A stretch of DNA of 15,724 nt from JACDET01 sp035568375. GTDB taxonomy: Bacteria > Patescibacteriota > Microgenomatia > Levybacterales > UBA12049. The notes beneath the pieces were generated by a model, which worked only from the letters and a program-made list of their open reading frames with translations, was not told where the DNA came from and did no database searches. Positions 14,378 through 15,724 of this stretch are shown here, piece after piece (the stretch's first letter is position 1; every line of letters starts with the position of its first letter). The DNA is taken from NCBI GenBank assembly GCA_035568375.1, contig DATMOG010000102.1:1-15724 (forward strand), read 5' to 3'. Position numbers and translations under genes: made by a program.

Positions 14378-15130
14378 ATGAAAAAAAGAATACTTATTAC
14401 AACCTTCCTCTTTTCGATTACAATCGTAGGACAAGCATTTGCTGCAACATCTACTACACCTACTCCGAGTATAGCTAACAATCAAATTAACAAATTAAAA
14501 GAAAAAATTGCTTCTCAGGTTTCTAAACTCAATCTTGTTGAAAAACGTGGCGTCATCGGTGCAATCGAAGCGGTAGCAAATAATCAGATCACACTTACCG
14601 ATACAAAGGGAAATATCAGATATGTAGATCTTGATGAAATTACTAAATTTAATTCCACGGGTTCAGGATCTTCCTTTGGACTATCTGATCTTAAAAAAGG
14701 AATGCAAATTAGTGTGCTTGGAATTTATAATAAAGACTCACAAAGAATTCTAGCAAGATTTGTTACTACTGTAACCGTACCCACTCGATACATCGGTGAA
14801 ATTGCTGCAATTGACAGTAACAATTTTCAAGTTACTATAGTAACCGAAGATGGAAAATCAGCAAAAGTTGAAATTGATACGACTTCAACTGTTTCCTCCT
14901 ATTCAAGTGGTGCAGATCTCACCAAATACGGATTTTCAAAGCTTAATGTTGGAGATCGAGTTACCGTCGTCGGATATCCCGATAAAAAAGCTACATTGCT
15001 CATTGCTGACCGACTAATTGACTATTTGAATACACCAAAAGATTCTACTATCTCAATCGTTACTCCAACCACTGCACCAACGAATGCTCCAACAAGTGCC
15101 GGTGCAAAAAATATCAAACCCTTAAAATAG
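14378..15130 (+). CDS. Secreted protein with two DUF5666/OB-like repeats
   Basis: 250 residues. A signal peptide (1-22, cut after AFA) precedes a short Thr/Pro segment and a Lys-rich helix (35-55). Two related beta-rich repeats follow: about 58-129 (VIGAIEAVANNQITLTDTKG to GMQISVLGIY) and about 138-216 (YIGEIAAIDSNNFQVTIVTE to GDRVTVVGYP). Each reads as 'G-x-I-x-A-I, hydrophobic strands, then L-K-x-G-D/M-x-V-x-V-x-G', the pattern of DUF5666-type OB folds. A Thr/Pro/Ala tail (228-245) looks like a wall-spanning or disordered stalk. It is exported and may be a surface or envelope protein; no enzyme motif is seen. It is in an operon with the Ig-like protein and the peptidase downstream. Confidence 0.75.
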   Translation: MKKRILITTFLFSITIVGQAFAATSTTPTPSIANNQINKLKEKIASQVSKLNLVEKRGVIGAIEAVANNQITLTDTKGNIRYVDLDEITKFNSTGSGSSFGLSDLKKGMQISVLGIYNKDSQRILARFVTTVTVPTRYIGEIAAIDSNNFQVTIVTEDGKSAKVEIDTTSTVSSYSSGADLTKYGFSKLNVGDRVTVVGYPDKKATLLIADRLIDYLNTPKDSTISIVTPTTAPTNAPTSAGAKNIKPLK

Positions 15131-15133
15131 TTC

Positions 15134-15724
15134 ATGAATCCTCGCATACAAAAACTGAGAACCTTGTTGCAAAAGAAAAAGCTTGATGCAATTTTTATTT
15201 CATCGCTACCTAATATAACTTATTTAACAAATTTTTCCGGTTTTTCCACGGAAGATCGCGATGCATATCTGCTTATAACACAAAACGAACAATATATCTT
15301 TACTCATGGCATCTATAAAGAAACTGTCGAGCTACATATCAAAGATTTTAAACTCATTGCAATCCAACGAGAAAATCCGATCAATATAGCTATAAAAAAA
15401 ATTGTAGATGAACAACAAATCAGAAAATTAGGATTTGAATCGTTTGATCTTACAGTAGATGAATATGATAAACTTGTTAAGCAAATCGCAAAAAAAATAT
15501 TAGTTCCCCATGACTTAATAAGTACTATTCGGATTATCAAAAGTTCAGAAGAAATAGTTGCTATTCAAAAAGCTTGCCAACTTGGCGATCAGGCGTTTTT
15601 GTATATTTGCAAACAGATACGAGCAGGTATCACTGAACAAGAACTCGCAACAGAGCTTACATTTTTCGTCAAACGGCATGGTGCAGATATGTCATTCCCT
15701 TCAATTGTTGCATTTGGCCCGAAT
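15134..15724 (+). CDS. pepP: Xaa-Pro aminopeptidase, M24 family (3' end outside window)
   Basis: The first 197 residues of a gene cut by the right edge. The N-terminal creatinase-like domain (1-125) opens with IQKLRTLLQKKKLDAIFISSLPNITYLTNFSG, typical of PepP/PepQ proteins. The linker STIRIIKSSEEIVAIQKACQLGDQAF leads into the pita-bread catalytic domain. The chain breaks at ADMSFPSIVAFGPN, just before the first metal ligands. The enzyme removes an N-terminal residue next to proline using two metal ions in the cytoplasm. It starts three bases after the preceding stop without a Shine-Dalgarno, so coupled translation is likely. The gene symbol is tentative, since PepP and PepQ cannot be separated from this part. 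Confidence 0.88.
   Translation, partial: MNPRIQKLRTLLQKKKLDAIFISSLPNITYLTNFSGFSTEDRDAYLLITQNEQYIFTHGIYKETVELHIKDFKLIAIQRENPINIAIKKIVDEQQIRKLGFESFDLTVDEYDKLVKQIAKKILVPHDLISTIRIIKSSEEIVAIQKACQLGDQAFLYICKQIRAGITEQELATELTFFVKRHGADMSFPSIVAFGPN

Noticed and set aside
1..15724. CRISPR array, insertion sequence or toxin-antitoxin pair
   Set aside because: I saw no spaced direct repeats, no transposase, and no adjacent pair of small genes with toxin or antitoxin motifs.

Overview
This is an AT-rich, gene-dense bacterial window. It has small genes, short intergenic gaps, a standard genetic code and no rRNA, tRNA, IS element or CRISPR array that I could find. The mix of genes is typical of a small-genome Candidate Phyla Radiation (Patescibacteria) bacterium, perhaps of the Microgenomates type: a 7TM/ATP-grasp/retropepsin module, an oligoendopeptidase F, an inactive MBL-fold protein beside dnaB, OB-like secreted proteins and a short MurF. 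That placement is inference from gene content and protein style; no marker gene in the window proves it.

Layout. 1-72 may be the last codons of a gene entering from the left. 222-1115 (+) is an EamA-type transporter. 1319-2053 (-) is a degenerate P-loop protein. 2238-4440 (+) is a two-gene operon: a secreted-signal 7TM protein, then an overlapping gene that fuses a RimK-like ATP-grasp ligase to a retropepsin-like protease. 4441-6222 is looser DNA with two orphan small genes (4695-4886 and 5951-6199, +), a Nudix hydrolase (5254-5673, -) and several AT-rich hairpins. 6223-13801 is a minus-strand block read right to left: inactive MBL protein, DnaB helicase, an orphan two-TM protein, MurF, Ddl, a HAD phosphatase and PepF. 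From 13822 rightward a strong promoter drives a plus-strand unit: a membrane-anchored Ig-like protein, a secreted two-repeat protein and an Xaa-Pro aminopeptidase cut by the window edge.

How they fit together. Ddl makes D-Ala-D-Ala and MurF joins it to the muramoyl tripeptide, so the centre of the window is a peptidoglycan-precursor locus beside the replicative helicase. PepF and the Xaa-Pro aminopeptidase suggest peptide scavenging. The 7TM/ATP-grasp/protease pair looks like a compact form of a known but functionally obscure peptide- or protein-modifying system.

The most striking non-coding pattern is leaderless expression. For most first-in-unit genes a good -10 box sits so that the predicted transcription start falls on, or within a few bases of, the start codon, and no Shine-Dalgarno sequence is present. 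A clear Shine-Dalgarno appears at an operon-internal gene (14378). A near-perfect one lies inside the 63-codon orphan gene at 4695, with no canonical start codon at the right distance. Several start sites given here were set by these promoters.
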